Source of the DNA: Pseudomonas fluorescens
GTDB lineage: Bacteria; Pseudomonadota; Gammaproteobacteria; Pseudomonadales; Pseudomonadaceae
DNA length: 64,000 nt
Reading direction: 5' to 3'
Assembly (NCBI RefSeq): GCF_902497995.1
Contig: NZ_CABVII010000003.1
Coordinates: 124,001 to 188,000 of the forward strand
Shown here: positions 8,389 to 17,400 of the stretch, piece after piece
How the letters are laid out: every line of letters begins with the position of its first letter
Position numbering within the stretch: position 1 is the stretch's first letter
Position numbers and translations under genes: made by a program
The notes under the pieces: generated by a model
Told to the model about the DNA's origin: nothing
The model's input: only the letters and a program-made list of their open reading frames with translations
Database searches by the model: none

Positions 8389-11300
8389 TTGCAGTGTTCC
8401 TTCCACCCTATGCATTTAGAGGAGTTTCCGCTCCTTATTTGTGGGTTTTTTACAGATTTCTGAAGATCAATGATGAAAGGATCATGTTCATTATCGGCGA
8501 GGAATACTTGCCCGATCAAACCAACGAGAAAGCATCGACGCGCTGGGAGTTCTTGGAAAGCTCGCAAGAAAGGCTAGGCTATACAATTCCTACCTCTGAA
8601 GAAATCTCTAGACATGACTTGCACTTTCTATCACCTGTATTTTTCGATGAGCTTCTATCGAGCAACAACAATAATCCAAACGCCACGTTTAAAGAGCTCC
8701 TGACCGTACCAATCCCGGCTTTAACAGCAGAGATCGAAAGTATCCTTGATAATTACAATGGGACCATCGAATCTCTAGTTACATGGTGTAACTGCCCATC
8801 TCTATCGGAAGCAGCCAATAGATTCGGCATTCCTGTGATACATCTTGAGCTCGGTCCGTTGCGAGACCCTGACTATCGATCGACAATGTACTTTGACTTT
8901 ACTGGGGTTAATGGCAACACCGAAGCGAAAACTCGTTATGAATCACTTCAGGCGCCAATCAATACGACGATTTCCACCCGTCAACTTCTGGACTATTTCC
9001 AGACTGAAAGGTCAATAAAGCCCTCGGAAACAGTTGATGAAAACGATCTTAAAGTAGGTGTCGTACTTCAAGTGGAAGACGACTCAAACCTAATCGCCTT
9101 TGGCAACGGCTTCGACAACCGTAGCGCACTTTCGTATGCTCAGCTCCATTTCCCGACCACCGACTTATTAGTTAGAAGTCATCCTGGGAGTCTTTTTCGA
9201 GTCAAACCCAGTGACTTTGCAGTGGATGAGTCGGCAAACAGTATAAAATTTATCAAAAGGTGCAAAAACCTCCTTACCATCAACTCAAGTGTTGGACTGG
9301 AAGCCTTACTACAATCAAAACCAGTAAACATCCTGGGAGAGTGTTCTTACAAATTCATCACCGAGGCAAAATCTGTCGAAGAGCAGACAGATCGGCTGGC
9401 TTTCTATTTGTTTTCTTATCTCATTCCTGCTGGCCTCGCATTTGACTTTAACTATTTAAGATTTCGTCTCCGCTCGAAAAACGAATCAGACATAGTTAAA
9501 TATCACCTTAAGCATTACTCCTCGAATAAAAGCGCTTTAGAACCAAAAGAATCACTCAAAGACATGATAGAAACCGAAGTTCAAGCCCAGCAAATCGACA
9601 ACCTTAACAGGACTATTGACGAGTTAATTGAAAACGTCGATGAGTTAAATGAAACCGTCGACAATCTTAATAAAGTTATCGAGTCGAATACAACCGACCT
9701 TAATAATCTCACACAGAAAATCGTGTCGACCGAACAACACACCGCCCAACTCTCATCTATGATGAATCGAGAAAACAAAGATCTCGAGAAGCAATTACAA
9801 GATACGCTTCAAAATTTAAGAAACGTTGAACGGCTTCTGTTCATTTCCCGAGCTCATGTTGACGGTTTACTGACGAGTACGTCCTGGAGCATAACTCGCC
9901 CTTTACGCACAATTCGCAACCAACTATATAGAATACATCAACTCAAGAAAGCACTGTCGATAGCGCGCCTACACTTCGGTTCTCCTGCGATACTCGCCAA
10001 AAAGGCCTACACTATATACAGGAGAGAAGGACTTAGTGGCGTCCGTGCCCGAGTGAGACATCTACTTGAAAGCAGTAGTTTACCTACGCAAAGCTATGTA
10101 CATAAAGAACGCGCCGCATCTCGTGAAATTCACCGCCATACGTCATCAGTAGATATTATTGTTTGTGTTCACAACGCACTTTCTGATGTAAAAAACTGCT
10201 TGGAATCAATCAATTGCTTCACGCTTCCACCATTCCGATTGATTATAGTCGATGACGGCAGTGCGATAGAAACTCAGCAGTTTTTATCTAACTACGCCAA
10301 AAAGCAGGGTTGTGTCATTCATAGAAATGAAATCGCTGGCGGGTATACGAAAGCAGCCAACACCGGTCTAAAGATCTCGGATGCCGAGTTTTCAGTTCTT
10401 CTCAACAGCGACACAATCGTAACACCATATTGGCTGGAAAGACTTTTGGATTGTGCCAATAGTGATACAAAAATCGGCATTGTCGGACCACTCAGCAATA
10501 CGGCGTCCTGGCAGTCGGTACCTGATATATTCGACGTAAACGGTGATTGGACCGATAATCCTCTACCTAAGGGACTAACGATCCAGGAGTACGCTGACGA
10601 AATTGCCAGAGAGTCTCTACGCATATACCCGAAAGTAGGGTTCATTAACGGCTTCTGCTTTTTGATAAAACGCAGCCTAATTACCGAAATCGGAATATTC
10701 GATGAAGAAGTATTTGGGCGCGGCTATGGAGAGGAAAACGATTTTTGCCTGCGCGCGGCTAAAGCTGGCTGGCAACTCGCTATCGCTGACGATGCATATG
10801 TTTATCATGCACAATCAAAGAGCTATTCGCATGAAAGACGAATGGAACTGTCTAAAGCGGCAGGAGTGAATCTCGCCAACAAGCATGGACAAGCGATAAT
10901 CGACCAGCAACTTAATATTACTGCAAACCATCCAGCACTTGAGTACATCAGAAAACGTACGTCCTTAATACAAGATAAGATGGACACTCGAAAGTCCCTT
11001 GAGTCGTTCCAAGGAAAAAGACTGCTGTTTGTTCTCCCCGCAAGAACTGCGGGTGGCGGCGGCAATATTATCCTTTTGGAAGCAGCCAAACTTATCGCCA
11101 ACGGAGTGGACGCCCAAATAGTAAATTTGCGTTCCAACAAAGAAATTTTCGAAGTAAGTCACCCCTACAACACGGTACCTGCTCACTATATATACACCCC
11201 GGAAGAACTATCAGAATTCGCTCAACATTTTGATGCTGTAATAGCCACGTTGTATCTGACTGTTGAATGGATCCTGCCACTGGTCAAGCAAAACAGCAGG

Positions 11301-12080
11301 CAAAAATTTGGATACTACATCCAAGATTTTGAGCCGGATTTCTTCCCAGAAGGCTCCACGGAATACATACGCGCTTGGAATAGCTATACATTAATTGACC
11401 AAATGAAATTGATTACTAAAACTGAGTGGAATCGAGACGTTCTGATGAAGCGTCTGGGCGTTGACTGCGAAGTCATCGGAGCTGATTTTGACGATAATGA
11501 GTTCCGCCCGGATTCAGCTTGCCGCATCAATAGTCACCCACTGACAATTACGGCGATGGTGCGCCCCGCTACTCCGCGTCGTTCCCCGGAACTAACGATG
11601 CAAATATTAAGTCGTTTGAAATCAACATTTGGAAACTCGGTCACCATAAAAACATTTGGAGCAGAACAGTCAGATCCGTCGTATCAAAATCTGTCAAATG
11701 ACTTTCAGCATGAATGCCTGGGAGAACTTAACGCAACACAAGTTTCTCATCTGCTTAGAACGACCGATGTGTTCCTGGATTATTCGACATTCCAGGCAAT
11801 GGGACTGACAGCAATGGAAGCTGCTTCGAGCGGCGCGGTCAACGTCGGGCCTATCAATGGAGGTCTTTCAGAGATCATTATTGACAGTGAAACGGGCATT
11901 CTGGTTGATACTCGTAATGAAGAGATGTGCTACACAAAAACATGCGAAATTATTCGTGATGCTCAGCGACGCATCGATATTGGAAAGAAATCGTTAAGTA
12001 TTACAAAATACTATCCTGAGCAAGCAGCGCTGAAACTGATGACCAGTCTTTTTAACGATGATCGTGCGGGGAAACAGTGA
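8385..12080 (+). CDS. Three-domain glycosyltransferase: KpsC-like / coiled coil / GT2 / GT4
   Basis: 1,231 residues with at least three enzymes. Residues 1 to about 390 resemble the KpsC/KpsS and GT99-type Kdo-transferase fold, with QVEDDSN (229-235), RSHPG (264-268) and INSSVGLEALLQSKPV (299-314). Residues about 395-485 form a coiled coil. At 500-510, STSW-IT-PLR begins an amphipathic stretch. Residues about 588-850 are a GT2 domain (IVCVHNAL, VDDGSA, LNSDT, GFINGFCFLIKR, GRGYGEENDFCLRA). Residues about 878-1215 are a GT4 domain (LPARTAGGGGN, YYIQDFEPDFF, FGAEQ, Glu-containing QAMGLTAMEAASSG). Architecture resembles chain-building and capping enzymes of ABC-exported O-antigens such as WbbB; the Kdo-cap role is inferred. 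Start overlaps the wzt stop (ATGA) with AGGGG upstream. Confidence 0.88.
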   Translation: MIAVFLPPYAFRGVSAPYLWVFYRFLKINDERIMFIIGEEYLPDQTNEKASTRWEFLESSQERLGYTIPTSEEISRHDLHFLSPVFFDELLSSNNNNPNATFKELLTVPIPALTAEIESILDNYNGTIESLVTWCNCPSLSEAANRFGIPVIHLELGPLRDPDYRSTMYFDFTGVNGNTEAKTRYESLQAPINTTISTRQLLDYFQTERSIKPSETVDENDLKVGVVLQVEDDSNLIAFGNGFDNRSALSYAQLHFPTTDLLVRSHPGSLFRVKPSDFAVDESANSIKFIKRCKNLLTINSSVGLEALLQSKPVNILGECSYKFITEAKSVEEQTDRLAFYLFSYLIPAGLAFDFNYLRFRLRSKNESDIVKYHLKHYSSNKSALEPKESLKDMIETEVQAQQIDNLNRTIDELIENVDELNETVDNLNKVIESNTTDLNNLTQKIVSTEQHTAQLSSMMNRENKDLEKQLQDTLQNLRNVERLLFISRAHVDGLLTSTSWSITRPLRTIRNQLYRIHQLKKALSIARLHFGSPAILAKKAYTIYRREGLSGVRARVRHLLESSSLPTQSYVHKERAASREIHRHTSSVDIIVCVHNALSDVKNCLESINCFTLPPFRLIIVDDGSAIETQQFLSNYAKKQGCVIHRNEIAGGYTKAANTGLKISDAEFSVLLNSDTIVTPYWLERLLDCANSDTKIGIVGPLSNTASWQSVPDIFDVNGDWTDNPLPKGLTIQEYADEIARESLRIYPKVGFINGFCFLIKRSLITEIGIFDEEVFGRGYGEENDFCLRAAKAGWQLAIADDAYVYHAQSKSYSHERRMELSKAAGVNLANKHGQAIIDQQLNITANHPALEYIRKRTSLIQDKMDTRKSLESFQGKRLLFVLPARTAGGGGNIILLEAAKLIANGVDAQIVNLRSNKEIFEVSHPYNTVPAHYIYTPEELSEFAQHFDAVIATLYLTVEWILPLVKQNSRQKFGYYIQDFEPDFFPEGSTEYIRAWNSYTLIDQMKLITKTEWNRDVLMKRLGVDCEVIGADFDDNEFRPDSACRINSHPLTITAMVRPATPRRSPELTMQILSRLKSTFGNSVTIKTFGAEQSDPSYQNLSNDFQHECLGELNATQVSHLLRTTDVFLDYSTFQAMGLTAMEAASSGAVNVGPINGGLSEIIIDSETGILVDTRNEEMCYTKTCEIIRDAQRRIDIGKKSLSITKYYPEQAALKLMTSLFNDDRAGKQ

Positions 12081-13135
12081 TGAGTCTTTTATCTACTATC
12101 AAAGTGCATGTATTGTACGAAAGCTCAAACGGCGCTGAACCGCACGGCTGCAGTGTGATTCGACTGCTACGTCCTTTGTCGCATCCATCAGTCGCTGAAC
12201 AGATAGAGCTGACCTATGGCACCAAGATCCCTGAACACTTGGTCGACGTGGTGATTATCGAGAGACTCTGGGTACATCAATTCAACACAATCGAACTGTT
12301 GCAGCAGTTAAGAAGTTTAAAACTTCGCGGTATAAAAATAATATATGAAACCGATGATGACTTGCTAAATGTAAACTCTCGAATTGGTGACCGAGAGTGG
12401 CCTACGCTCGATCAAAAAAATATCATTCGACTTTTAGCTAGAGAAGCCGACGGCGTTATAGTCTCCACTAAAAACTTGGCAAAAACCTTCACTACACTTA
12501 ACCAGAATATCCATATTATTGAAAACTCATTGGACGAAACGCTCTTTCATCGAAAAGCTGAAGCCAGAACCAACAAAAAAATAAAATTTGGATACATGGG
12601 CACCTTCACCCACTTGGAAGACTTGATATTTGTGTCAGCAGCCATTAAGAACGCATTGGTAAAATTTGAATCCAATGTAGAGTTCGAGATCGTTGGAATC
12701 GGCGATGAAGACACCATTCGGAAAATCTTTGGAGATGCTCCAGTATCAATCAAACGCGTTCCAGAGAAAGACGTTCCATACGAGAAGTTCTGCCACTGGA
12801 TGTCAGAGAATTTACGATGGGATTTCGGCATAGCTCCGCTACTTAAGTCTAAGTTCTCAGACTCCAAGTCGGATATAAAGTTTCTTGACTACTCCTTAGT
12901 AGGAATTCCTGGAGTATATTCAAACGTTCCTGCTTATACAGACACCGTGCAGGATAATGTCACTGGTTTATTATGTGACAATTCTGTTGATCACTGGACT
13001 GCTCAGATAGAAAAAATGATAACTTCACAAGAATTGCGCGCCCAGTTGGCTGATGCGGCATTTGAATACACGATAAAGCATAGAACATTGAATATTAATT
13101 CTAAAAATTTCGCGAATACGATTCGTACAATCTAA
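12080..13135 (+). CDS. GT4-like glycosyltransferase, O-antigen
   Basis: 351 residues. The N-terminal half includes HGCSVIRLLRPL and the acidic YETDDDLLNV; the C-terminal half has KIKFGYMGTFTHLEDL, EIVGIGDED and KSDIKFLDYSLVGIPGVYS. These are typical of GT-B retaining transferases that use nucleotide-sugar donors. The donor is unknown. ATG 12080 overlaps the TGA of the preceding gene by one base, with GGGGAAA upstream; a GTG one codon earlier is also possible. Last gene of the plus-strand block; no terminator is visible before the IS66 region. Confidence 0.85.
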   Translation: MSLLSTIKVHVLYESSNGAEPHGCSVIRLLRPLSHPSVAEQIELTYGTKIPEHLVDVVIIERLWVHQFNTIELLQQLRSLKLRGIKIIYETDDDLLNVNSRIGDREWPTLDQKNIIRLLAREADGVIVSTKNLAKTFTTLNQNIHIIENSLDETLFHRKAEARTNKKIKFGYMGTFTHLEDLIFVSAAIKNALVKFESNVEFEIVGIGDEDTIRKIFGDAPVSIKRVPEKDVPYEKFCHWMSENLRWDFGIAPLLKSKFSDSKSDIKFLDYSLVGIPGVYSNVPAYTDTVQDNVTGLLCDNSVDHWTAQIEKMITSQELRAQLADAAFEYTIKHRTLNINSKNFANTIRTI

Positions 13136-13511
13136 TAAAAGTAATGGAAAATATAAATCTGCCGTAGGCTCGACTAGGAAGTTAAGCCTATGACTTACCC
13201 AGAGAAGAGCAGGAAGTCGACGTATGATTCAACACCGCATCGCGACATGGTGGATCGGCGCGTCGACTAGCTAACCCTAACTCCTCTGAGTCAGAATAGA
13301 AAGAACAACGGTCGCGGTAGGAATGGCAGTCACCTGCCCCCCCCCCCGCACATACATGGACGCCTCCGGGTTGCCAAGCTTTCAATCTGTGACGGCTCGA
13401 TGGTAGAGATTGCACTCATACATCCGGACTTTCGGTGCGGCGTTGCCGCTGTCCCTGATGGAATCCGCTGGCCGAGTTCTCAATAGATCCGTGTGCTCAT
13501 GGCACTCTATG
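13136..13511. other. Intergenic region before IS66, with an 11-C tract
   Basis: About 375 bases without a gene. It contains a homopolymer of 11 C (13337-13347). The base composition is mixed, unlike the A+T-rich gene just upstream, which suggests scrambled remnants of earlier insertions. Confidence 0.6.
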
Positions 13512-13595
13512 GTAAGCGATCCACCGTGCCCACATTCAAAGCCGCCAGTTGAAGCCTGATGCTGTGCTCCCGATTCCCATCACGAGCCCGTAATC

Positions 13596-13955
13596 ATGAT
13601 GCGTCCCGACGCCAAAGTCGAAAAAGTGTACCTCTACCCCAAGCCCGTGGACTTCCGAAAATCCATCGACGGCCTCGCCGCCCTGGTGGAGTTAGATATC
13701 AAGGTCGCCGTGTTCGACCCCGTGCTTTTCGTTTTTTTGAATCGCCCCCGCAATCGAGTGAAAATCCTTTATTGGGAGCGCAACGGTTTTTGCCTTTGGC
13801 TCAAGCGCCTGGAGTCCGAACGTTTCAAAACATCGCCTGATCCTACCGACGAAGCCATCGTGCTGAGCGTGCAGGAGTTGAATTGGCTGCTGGATGGTTT
13901 TGACCTGTGGAGGAACCGTCCGCATCAGGTTTTGACGCCGCGATTTGTCGCGTGA
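13596..13955 (+). CDS. tnpB: IS66 family accessory protein TnpB
   Basis: 119 residues, normal length for IS66 Orf2 (TnpB). Diagnostic sequence: VYLYPKPVDFRKSIDGLAAL, then VKILYWERNGFCLWLKRLE, and a C-terminus with LSVQELNWLLDG. The protein is needed for transposition of IS66 elements but its biochemical role is unsettled. The start is ATGATG at 13596. tnpC begins 18 bases after its stop. Confidence 0.92.
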   Translation: MMRPDAKVEKVYLYPKPVDFRKSIDGLAALVELDIKVAVFDPVLFVFLNRPRNRVKILYWERNGFCLWLKRLESERFKTSPDPTDEAIVLSVQELNWLLDGFDLWRNRPHQVLTPRFVA

Positions 13956-15301
13956 TTGGGTATAATCCGGGCCATGATTTCCATGCCCGACAACCTCCCT
14001 GATGATCCGGTTCTGCTCAAGCAAATGCTTGTGCAGATGCTCAGTGAGCGTCAGGTGGACAAGGGCCAGATTGTTGACCTGAAAGAACAGATCAAGCTAT
14101 TGCGTCAACGTTTGTTCGGGCGCAAATCAGAACAAACCGTCGATCCGCAGACGCCGCAGCTCGCGCTCTTCAATGAGCCGGAAAGCCTCGAGGTTCCGGT
14201 CACCGATGAGTCTGACGAAGAAGTCGTTGCCCCGACCCAATGCCGGGGCAAACGCAAACAGCTGTCGGCTGATCTACCGCGTATTGAAGTCATCCACGAA
14301 CTGCCCGAGCACGAACTGAGCTGCGCGTGCGGCTGTCGTAAACACGTCATCGGCGAAGAAACCAGCGAACAGCTGGAAATCGTGCCTATGCAAATCCGCG
14401 TGATCAAACACATCCGCAAGGTTTACGCCTGCCGTGGCTGCGAAACGGCCCCGGTCACCGCCGACAAACCGGCTCAGCTGATCGAAAAGAGCATGGCCAG
14501 CCCCAGCGTGCTGGCGATGTTGCTGACCACCAAATACGTCGACGGTTTGCCACTGTATCGGTTCGAAAAAGTACTTGGCCGACACGGCGTCGATATCCCC
14601 CGCCAAACCTTGGCGCGCTGGGTGATCCAGTGCGGCGAACACTTGCAACCGCTGCTGAATTTGATGCGCGACCGGTTGCTGGAAAGCCCGGTGATCCACT
14701 GCGATGAAACGCGGGTACAAGTGCTGAAGGAACCGGATCGAGACCCGACCAGCCAGTCCTGGATGTGGGTCCAGGCCAGTGGCCCGCCTGAGCGCCCCGT
14801 GGTGCTGTTTGACTACACCACCAGCCGCGCGCAGGAGGTGCCACTGCGTCTGCTCGTCGATTATCGCGGTTACCTGATGACCGACGATTACGCCGGCTAT
14901 AACGCCTTGGGCGCGCAGCCGGGTGTCGAGCGTCTGGGCTGCTGGGCACATGCGCGACGCAAGTTCGTCGATGCGCAGAAAGTGCAACCCAAAGGCAAGA
15001 CCGGACGTGCTGATATTGCGCTGACCATGATCAACAAGTTGTACGGCATCGAGCGCGAACTCAAGGACGGCAGTGATGAACAACGTTTGGCTGGTCGGCA
15101 GGAAAAGAGCCTGCCAGTACTCGCCCAATTAAAGAGCTGGCTGGAGAAAACGCATCCCCAGGTCACCTCACAAAGTGCCTTGGGCAAGGCCGTCGGTTAT
15201 TTGGCCAGCAACTGGAGCAAGCTTGAGCGTTACATCGAGGCCGGCTTCTTGCCCATCGATAACAACAAGGCCGAGAGAGCGGTAAAACCCTTTGTTATTG
15301 G

Positions 15302-15724
15302 TCGTAATTATCCGCAGTCGGAAATTATGTCGGGTATGCGGCGGCGGTGGCAGCGCGCCTGGCTGCCCACCACTGCCGACGTTGCATAATTTCAGAGACT
15401 TTCCAGAAACTTCAGCAGGGCGTCAGTCGGACGATAGCGCGTGCGCTTGCTTTCAGGTGGGCCGATGACGGTGGCGCCGAGCGGGCTGTTGTTGATTTTG
15501 TGGAGGCAAGAAAGTCTCGCCAGGTATTGATCCGCAGGTATGGTGTGCTCCTGTAGAGGGGGCGGGTTCTACAGAAAACCACCGAAAATTATGGCGTGTC
15601 CGAAACGCGCCAGGAGACCCGGAAAGCAGGCGGACTATGCGATCACGAAACCGGGTACGGGCGAACTGAGCATAATTTCCGACTGCGGATAATTACGATT
15701 ATGCCAAGCTTGGCATAATCGTAA
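15302..15724. mobile_element. Small non-autonomous element nested in IS66 tnpC
   Basis: A 28-base perfect inverted repeat occupies 15302-15329 and 15671-15698. A 22-base perfect palindrome (15698-15719, centred on AAGCTT) forms the right end. The six bases TCGTAA occur at 15302-15307 and again at 15719-15724 where tnpC resumes, fitting a 6-base overlap duplicated by a tyrosine recombinase (inference). Internal CATAATTTC-like motifs occur at about 15385 and, inverted, at about 15584. It has no complete gene. Confidence 0.8.
15392..15568 (-). pseudogene. Possible C-terminal gene remnant inside the nested element
   Basis: A minus-strand frame of about 58 codons between two stops ends in ESKRTRYRPTDALLKFLESL. 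It reads like a genuine protein C-terminus but has no start codon or N-terminal part. It may be what is left of a gene carried by the full-length parent of this element. No family is assigned. Confidence 0.25.
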
Positions 15725-16029
15725 AAATTGGCTGTTCCGCGACACGCCCAAGGGGGCCACCGCCAGTGCGCAGATCTACAGCCTGGTCGAAACTGCCAAG
15801 GCTAACGGCCAGGAGCCGTATACGTGGCTGCGCCACGTACTGGAGCGCTTGCCGCTGGCGGCTTCGATTGAAGACTTCGAAGCCTTGCTGCCATGGAACT
15901 GCTCGCCGACTATCTCGCGCTAAATAAACACATCGTTTTTTTGCCATGTGTGGTTTATGGGGCGCTTACAAGCTTTAAACAAAGGGATGCCCTGTTCCTT
16001 AATTACAAAAGTCTCACTTGATAGATATT

Positions 16030-16131
16030 GATACTGATACTGATACTGATACTGATACTGATACTGATACTGATACTGATACTGATACTGATACTGATAC
16101 TGATACTGATACTGATACTGATACTGATACT
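16030..16131. repeat. Hexanucleotide tandem repeat (GATACT)17
   Basis: Seventeen perfect head-to-tail copies of GATACT with no interruption, preceded by the variant GATATT. It lies in the roughly 310-base gap between the IS66 right end and the methyltransferase stop codon. Frames through it give only alternating dipeptides (Asp-Thr or Ser-Val) and are not taken as genes. Nothing else is recognised in that gap. Confidence 0.97.
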
Positions 16132-16281
16132 TTAGCTGCTAGGGTATGGTCGCGCACAGGAAATAGCATTTCCTTGGGCTGCCAACTCGCGAAAAGAAAA
16201 TCAACGCGCCTCTGGCGCATGCTGCGCCGCAGCACTATATAACACCTTCAATTACCTACACCAGCAATAACCCTGATTGAC

Positions 16282-17400
16282 TCAGCGCTCGCAGAAAGCT
16301 TGTCGTAACTTCTTGATCACGTATCGCAACGGAGCAGTACATTTCCAACTACTAGAGTTTTTTAGCGCCACTACTATTGAATGAGTACTAGAGAGATCAT
16401 GCTTCATTTTTTTAAGTTGCAGTATAAGCAATTCTTTTTCTTTATCTGATTCAAATAGCTTTGTCTCTAGTTCCTTGCGGCACTGTTCAAACTTCTCAAT
16501 CTCAGCTGCCTGTCTTTGAAACAAGGGAGAGGTCACACAGGCTTCATCGTTTGTTTTTTGAAGCAAAGCGAGACGTCGACGATAAAAATCTTTTTTGTCC
16601 CACTGAATATGTTCTGCTCTATTACGAAAGTGTACATGGAACTCCCCACCCACGGCCTCAACGCTCATAATTTCGAGCTTAGTCAAACCAAGGAAACTCA
16701 ACTCCATAAAAATAGCTTCGAAAGACGAAGGTGTAAACGTCCAACAATGGACATCTACGTACGCATCATCTCCGGACACCAAGCGTGCCTTCCAGATTTC
16801 AAATGTCTCTGTAAGCGTTTCAAATGGCTCAATATTTGTTGCTTTTACACCTGTATGAAACCCGCTAACAGATACACTATCTAATACTTGTCGCGCGTAA
16901 AGGGAGCAGTGTTCGAAAATTTGCGCCGTATTGGGCTGCTTTCTATTAGTGAAGTGCGAGTCCAGCACCTCAGCCAATGAGCTATTGGGTCTAAAGTAAT
17001 CAAAACAGCCGCGCCTGTCTGGAATCGCCATACTCAATACGCCGTCAGGCTTCAAGACTTTCTCACATCCTTGGAAAAATCTTATGATATCAGGTACGTG
17101 TTCAAAATTATGGGAAGAAACAATATAATCGAATTCACCGAGCGCATTGATACTTGCTACTAGTTCTTCTATTTTCGAGGAAGATCCTACGAGATCGACG
17201 TTCTCAATACTATCTTCCTGCTCCTTGGAGATCGAAGGATCGGCGCTAGCTCGAGCCTTAAGTGTTGAGGTATCAAACACATCTATAATAGTACAATTAT
17301 AACCAGCACGTTTAGGTGTAAGAGGATTACACCAAGGACCGATTTCAATGCCTTTGGTGCCGGAAGAAATGTACTGCGTGATTTGTTGGCGACGATCCAT
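16282..17400 (-). CDS. SAM-dependent methyltransferase with C-terminal coiled coil
   Basis: 372 residues. A class I methyltransferase domain is seen in KGIEIGPWCNPLTPKRAG (motif I), TIIDVFD (motif II acid), SSHNFEHVPD (motif IV) and VLKPDGVLSMAIPDRR. The last 90 residues are a charged heptad-like helix (EIEKFEQCRKELETKLFESD, EKELLILQLKKMKHD). They end in SSSWKCTAPLRYVIKKLR, a motif also present in the large glycosyltransferase of this locus. It may methylate the O-chain, possibly as a terminal cap read by Wzt (inference). Lower G+C than the wbpL-rml genes downstream in reading direction. Confidence 0.85.
   Translation of the reverse strand: MDRRQQITQYISSGTKGIEIGPWCNPLTPKRAGYNCTIIDVFDTSTLKARASADPSISKEQEDSIENVDLVGSSSKIEELVASINALGEFDYIVSSHNFEHVPDIIRFFQGCEKVLKPDGVLSMAIPDRRGCFDYFRPNSSLAEVLDSHFTNRKQPNTAQIFEHCSLYARQVLDSVSVSGFHTGVKATNIEPFETLTETFEIWKARLVSGDDAYVDVHCWTFTPSSFEAIFMELSFLGLTKLEIMSVEAVGGEFHVHFRNRAEHIQWDKKDFYRRRLALLQKTNDEACVTSPLFQRQAAEIEKFEQCRKELETKLFESDKEKELLILQLKKMKHDLSSTHSIVVALKNSSSWKCTAPLRYVIKKLRQAFCER

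Larger units (their letters stand above)
13974..15923 (+). pseudogene. tnpC: IS66 transposase TnpC, split by an inserted element
   Basis: The intact part covers about 444 codons, with the N-terminal leucine-zipper-like region ([14 protein letters not shown]), the CxCGC zinc-binding stretch, and the DDE core ([18 protein letters not shown], then [17 protein letters not shown]). Translation then runs into the nested element and stops at 15389. The missing C-terminus resumes in phase at 15720 as RKNWLFRDTPKGATASAQIY and ends at 15923. Deleting the 417-base insertion restores one continuous frame. The transposase is therefore inactive as it stands. ATG 13974 follows GGGCC; a TTG at 13956 is a weaker start. 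Confidence 0.9.
13512..15969 (+). mobile_element. IS66-family insertion sequence, damaged
   Basis: Bounded by GTAAGCG at the left (13512) and its complement CGCTTAC at the right (ending 15969), the usual IS66 termini. It carries tnpB and tnpC; no tnpA is present between the left end and tnpB (only 84 bases). tnpC is split by a nested element at 15302-15724. The 8-base target duplication normal for IS66 is not seen (ACTCTATG left, AAGCTTTA right), so one flank has probably been rearranged after insertion. Confidence 0.85.

Noticed and set aside
16014..16242. Frames through the GATACT repeat encoding alternating Asp-Thr or Ser-Val
   Set aside because: Any frame through a stop-free hexamer repeat stays open; no ribosome site and no conserved flanking protein.
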